From contig VWZL01002517.1 in assembly GCA_013396915.1 (NCBI GenBank), positions 1,137,181 to 1,201,180 of the forward strand: 64,000 nt of DNA, given 5' to 3'. Positions 57,911 to 64,000 of the stretch are shown here, piece after piece. The stretch comes from Stercorarius parasiticus (taxonomy: Eukaryota > Chordata > Aves > Charadriiformes > Stercorariidae). The notes under the pieces are model-generated. The model saw only the letters and a list, made by a program, of their open reading frames with translations, had not been told where the DNA came from and did not search any database. Positions within the stretch are counted from its first letter, which is position 1. Every line of letters starts with the position of its first letter. Made by a program: the position numbers and the translations under genes.

Positions 57911-60900
57911 GACACCTTAGGGTGTTCCGTACCACAGTCTATGGCAGCTTTTAATCAGCTGGTGAGTGAAAGTCACTGAACTGGCATTTCACGTCAGCTC
58001 CAAATCTGAGAAAGAAACAAAACAAAAAGACACCCCCCAGAAAGTCTAATTTTCATTTAGTTTGGGAAAGCGAAAGGCTTTTACCCAGGAAGACGTGTGC
58101 AGTCAGGCTCGTGACAAATACCTGTAGCACTTGTGCCTCTTGTGGTTCCTCAGCAGAGACGTCCAGACCCGCCGCGGGGAGCGGGCGGGAGGGTCTGTCC
58201 CCAGGAGATGCCACCTCGCAGGGCACTGCCCCACCACAGACCCGGAGCCAGCAGAGCCCAGAGGCCCCTGAATATTGCAATTCGCATGATAAGTTGGCAC
58301 ACATCAGAATTTAAATCTTTTGCTCTTGACAAAAGTAAAAACATCAAGGACATCATTTTCCTATAGGAAAATTCAAACAAATCCAGGGTCGTTTTAGCAC
58401 CTGATTTCGAATGCAAGTATATATACGCAAATGTCAAAACAAGTAATACATCAGGGAAATTCCAGGCATATTTTAATTAAAATGATTCCCATTCCAAATA
58501 TAAACCAAATCATTACCGCAATTAACATTACATAATTTTTTTTAAAAGGGGAAAGGAGCCTCTTTAGAAAGTTACTATTGTTTACCAGGCATTGGATTTC
58601 GCTTCATTTTCAATACTCATAAAATAGCGACAGGTGAAAAAGCATTTAACCGCATTTCCAATCTAATTAAAAAAAACAAAAAAAATCTAAGTTAAATCAA
58701 CAGCTTTTAAGTTGGATTGTTGGATTGGAAGAGACGAGACAAATGACCTGTGCATGCTGAAAAGCAGTAACAGAAACCAACCCTCTTGACCTACCACCCT
58801 CGCAGCACCACAAACGGGAAACACTAATCTCCGCTGAGGGAACCGGGATAATATTCCTGAGTGTGCATCATGGCTGCGCTCAAACACAACTTGCTGACTC
58901 CAGGCATCCCAAGGGATTCCAACAGGACGGGAAGGGGCCCAGGGGAGAGCAGGGGCTGCGCGCCACAGGTCCGCGTACAGCCAGACGGCAGCAGGGTAAA
59001 CGCAACGGCACAAAGTGAGGACCCCCCGGGCACCCAGCGTCCGATCAAACAGACTTCAATTCTCAAAGGCAAATCAAAGGAAAATCATTAGCGATTTGGC
59101 TTTCTGTGTCATCTTCCTCAGGCATTGCATTGTTCCGTTCCAAGTTCCGGTTTTAAAGGTCAAGCCTTGTGGTCTGCAAACTGCAATGAGAAGGGAAAAT
59201 GAGAGATCATTATGTTGTGCACCTATATCAACCATGCACTTCTTTTTGTTTCTTTTCAGAAATAAGATACATTTTAGCATTAGATTATCTTCATGCTCTG
59301 TGCTGGCATACAGAAATATGTGCAGTTACTGTTGCTAATTTTCTCTATCACCAAATAAAAGAGAGAGAAAAACAGAGAGAGAAAAAATTTCCCACCCATA
59401 CAGTACATCGAGCTACCTCTGTGACAACGGCTGCAGGACTCAAGCTTATGCCACCAGTACCACCACGTTCTCTCTCACAGACAAAACTACTCCAAACACC
59501 TTTATTTTTCAATTCTGCTGGGGGGGTGCAGGTGCCCGCAAGGATGCGGAGGTGGCAGAGGAGAATAAGGTAGCGCTGAACCTAGTTCTGCCTCGGCCAT
59601 TGACCTGGACCTGACCCAAGGTCCACCAAAGCCCATGAACTCTGTCCTCAGCGTCGCAAGGGCTACTGTGGAGTCACCAAATCTGCAGGATTCCCACTCA
59701 AAAAACCCCAATGAGTTATGGTGCTCCTGGAGGACGAAAGTACAAGTTGGGAGAAGGGAAGAAGGAAACTTGTGCTTTTTTAGTGTGGCTGTTTATTAGA
59801 CTTTATTCCAATACTTGCGGAAGCCCCTCTTAAGCACATTCCTCACTGCAGTCCTTGGTTTCTCTCCTTCTCTTTGACCCCTCGCCCACCCACGGCACGG
59901 CAGAGAGCGTGCTGCCCTGAGGAAATGCTGTCACCGCCTGGTAGCAATGTGTCCAATGCCGACATTTGCCTGTGCGGGAGCAACGTGTGATCAAGTGGGT
60001 ACAAGCAGGCTAGGAGCACATTTAGATGTCTTAAGTCAAAGTTTTTGACTTTCCAGGAGCAAAGTTCTGCATCAGGCAAACAGGATACTTGGGAATGGAA
60101 CCTGAAGTTGTAAAGACAGAATAACAAACTGTACGGCTGGGTTTGTGTGACTGTAGCGGGCAGCCCCGACAACAAAAGCTTGCAAGAAGAACCAAAGATA
60201 CAGTACGCATCCTTGAGCAATGGGCATCCCGAGATCTCCAATGCCGTTTGAAAGGCTTTGCTTGCAGCCATCCCGTATCTCTGGGCTCTGTTTGTTGCCC
60301 GCCAGGATCAGGAGGAAATTCTCCTTCCTCTCCCCAGCACGTAATTATGCTTATGAGGTTTGGAAGAATTTTAGTCTTCCATTGAAGCTCTGGAGAACAG
60401 ACAAAATTAGAGGTTGTGGCAGAGCGTCTGTGTAGGCTTGAGGCATCTGGTTCACACGCCTCAAGCACACAGTCAGATCTAAAGCTGCCACGAGATTTCA
60501 CATCAAGAGGAATTCTCCGGCATACCCGAAGGTCAGGGACCTCTTCCTGGGAAAAAGAAAGGTCCTTTCACATGACATGATCTGCTTCCTAGGATCATCT
60601 GGGAAACTCACCTAACAAGTTATCTGCAATTGAAAAAGCAAAGACATTGGCAATGCCTTTGATAAACCACAGCGTGATGAATACAGAGTACAGTACGACA
60701 CAGCACATTCTGCAATGAAATACTGGCACATCAAACCCCAAGTCCGCAGCTTCCAAAGGAGATCCATCAGACTGAGGTACTCGTCCAAAGTCAAGTGCCC
60801 TTACTTTATATTTTTCAGCTATGACTAATCCTTTCCAGGAAAAAAAAAAATGATTAAAAAAAAAAAAGAGCTTGCAAAAAACCCATTATTCCTTCAGTCA

Positions 60901-61120
60901 CAGCATTAGCCCATCCAAAGCAAAGCACAAAGCTGTGTAGGACCAAAAGTCAATACACATTTAACCAGCCTCTCCCTGTGCACACGCATGTGTGTATAGT
61001 CGCACACAAGCACACATACACCTCACGTATTTCAGCAAACCTGCCTTGAGAAGAAAAGGCACAATATGGCATCACATTAATTACCACGTGTAAAAAACAA
61101 TTTTAATCTATTGTGTGAAA
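57911..61120. other. Intergenic or CTH 3'-UTR/last-intron sequence
   Basis: A-rich runs occur at 60840-60867 and a CA-type stretch at 60980-61020. From about 59780 rightward this may belong to the CTH transcript. A minus-strand acceptor-like TGCTTTTTCAATTGCAG ends at 60624. No other gene was recognised. Confidence 0.5.
59792..59807 (-). terminator. Paired AATAAA poly(A) signals, possible CTH 3' end
   Basis: Reading leftward on the minus strand from CTH, these are the first two canonical AATAAA hexamers I found: TTTATT on the plus strand at 59792-59797 and 59802-59807. A 3' UTR of about 0.8 kb (from a terminal exon at 60623) or about 2.2 kb (read-through from 61998) would end here. This rests on position and hexamer only. 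Confidence 0.3.
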
Positions 61121-61562
61121 TCACAGAATGGTTTGGGCTGGAAGGGACCTTAAAGCCCACCCAGTGCCACCCCCTGCCCTGGGCAGGGACACCTCCCACC
61201 AGCCCAGGTTGCTCCAAGCCCCGTCCAACCTGGCCTTGAACCCCTCCAGGGATGGGGCAGCCACAGCTTCTCGGGGCAACCTGGGACAGTGTTTCACACC
61301 CCCAGCTCTCTCAGCCTGTCCTTGTAGGAGAGGTGCTCCAGCCCTCCCAGCATCTCCGGGGCCTCCTCCGGCCCCGCTCCAACAGCTCCGTGTCCTTCTG
61401 CTGTTGGTGCCCCAGCGCTGGAGGCAGCACTGCAGGGGGGTCTCCCCTGAGAGGAGCAGAGGGGCAGAATCCCCCCCTCGCCCTGCTGCCCACGCTGCTG
61501 GGGATGCAGCCCAGGCTGTGGGGGGGTTCTGGGCTGCCAGCGCACATCGCTGAGGCATGTTG
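61121..61562 (-). mobile_element. CR1 LINE, deletion variant (~440 bp), within or next to CTH
   Basis: Begins CACAGAATGGTTTGGGCTGG and runs to CAGCGCACATCGCTGAGGCA. It shares with the 34737 copy the exact junction of CTGAGAGAGCTGGGGG to TGTGAAACACTGTCCCAGG, and shares its 5' part (GCAGTGCTGCCTCCAGCGCT) with the 46499 copy. It lies on the same strand as CTH, in its last intron or 3' UTR. Confidence 0.93.
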
Positions 61563-63373
<1,811 letters not shown>

Positions 63374-63426
63374 GGATGCTCTGCCAGGCTTTCATATCCT
63401 CCCAGACTCTCAGCCAGTGCAAAAAC
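63374..63426 (-). CDS. CTH: CTH (cystathionine gamma-lyase), internal exon, 53 nt
   Basis: The minus strand reads VFALAESLGGYESLAEHP plus two bases of a split proline codon. It is bounded by an acceptor (pyrimidine-rich tract ending CCCATAG) and a GTAAGT donor. This matches the conserved C-terminal part of cystathionine gamma-lyase, the cytosolic PLP enzyme of transsulfuration that splits cystathionine into cysteine, 2-oxobutyrate and ammonia and can also release H2S. The Glu in AESLGG corresponds to human Glu339, known to influence substrate and reaction specificity. The PLP-binding lysine lies in upstream exons outside the window. The exon enters in phase 0 and leaves in phase 2, and joins the exon at 62157 to give CCG GCC ATC ATG (P-A-I-M). 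Cystathionine gamma-synthase and related Cys/Met-metabolism enzymes share this region, but the downstream exon fits vertebrate CTH closely. Confidence 0.93.
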
Positions 63427-64000
63427 CTATGGGAAAAATTAAACAGAAGTTGACATAAGAAGTGTAAAGTTATGAGTGGACTCCTGGATGCCAAAAAGGC
63501 TCTCTAGAGACGCAGCTGCACTCAAACACGGATTCACAATTTCTCTGCTGTGAATGCACTTACTGCCCTCGACATCTCTCTCCAGTCCTGGTTGCTCATA
63601 TTGACTTTTTTTTTTTTCCTTAAAAAAAAAAAAACAACCCACAACTGAACCTATCAACCAAAGAATCCTCTTCTCAGCCTGGTTTAAGGGAACAGCTTTA
63701 CTGTTGTACCAACCTAGTGACAAACTGACGGCTGTCCAGGTCAAAGGGCTGAAGTGAACATACTCATAGGGACTACTTCTGGAATGTACTCTCTGAGGCT
63801 TTTTGTCAGAGCTGGTAGATCTCCTGTGCCGGGATCAAATGCTCTCTCTCATGTAAAAGGATATATTATGGGAAAATCATATTTTTAGTAAATTCATTTT
63901 CAGTTGACGATACTAGCTGGCAAGTAAGACAGGGCAGAGAAGGAAGTTCTAATTTACCTTTGTCAATTATTACTGACTTGTTTTTCCAAGAACAAAACAG
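63427..64000 (-). other. CTH upstream intron, running off the window
   Basis: Sequence upstream of the 53-nt exon. I found no further CTH exon before the window edge. It holds a T-run followed closely by an A-run (about 63607-63632) that could fold back on itself. Nothing else is recognised. Confidence 0.75.

Noticed and set aside
58695..58745. TTGGATTGTTGGATTGGAAGAGACG resembling a CR1 tail
   Set aside because: It lacks the GGGACC block and the octamers; similarity is limited to a short T/G-rich string.
60540..60840. Minus-strand open frame with a hydrophobic stretch (VLYSVFITLWFIKGIANVF) between acceptor- and donor-like sites
   Set aside because: About 100 codons with no family match I recognise, in AT-rich DNA where such frames arise by chance. 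I kept only the nearby acceptor as a possible CTH terminal-exon site.

Overview
The window is nuclear DNA from a bird, probably a neoavian. The evidence is many CR1 LINE fragments carrying the avian CR1 3' end (a tail of ATTCTRTG octamers next to a GGTTTGGGTTGGAAGGGACC-type block), several solo LTRs of avian endogenous-retrovirus type, and spliced vertebrate exons at the right edge. There are no bacterial-style operons, and nearly all long open frames are chance frames in GC-rich DNA or lie inside CR1.

The only protein-coding gene I can support is the 3' end of CTH (cystathionine gamma-lyase), on the minus strand. Two adjacent internal exons are readable at 63374-63426 and 62019-62157. They join in frame with good splice sites and encode the conserved C-terminal part of the enzyme. 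The rest of CTH lies beyond base 64000. The last few codons are unresolved: the frame either reads through to a stop at 61998-62000 or splices to a short terminal exon, with one candidate at 60623.

The remaining ~60 kb is downstream intergenic sequence. In mammals the convergent neighbour of CTH is PTGER3. A 3'-UTR-like stretch with a plus-strand AATAAA at 2347 could be the end of a convergent transcript, but I see no coding exon for it.

Mobile DNA, left to right: CR1 fragments at 2.7, 4.4, 9.3, 18.8, 21.1, 29.5, 34.7, 41.0-41.2, 46.5, 52.2, 53.2-54.05 and 61.1 kb, and LTR elements at 10.6 kb (+), 27.0 kb (-, 905 bp), 40.4 kb (+, 570 bp) and 57.3 kb (-). The 10.6 and 57.3 kb LTRs are the same family in opposite orientation. 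Tandem repeats include a C-rich minisatellite at 33.5-34.0 kb broken by an assembly gap, plus several microsatellites. The assembly has gaps at 10661 (one N), 33691-33859 and 53421-53475.

I found no convincing new multi-gene system. The observations most worth a second look are the unresolved CTH terminus, the inverted LTR pair with a deletion hidden at a single N, a CR1 deletion variant present in two copies, and a CR1 insertion flanked by a 10-bp direct repeat.
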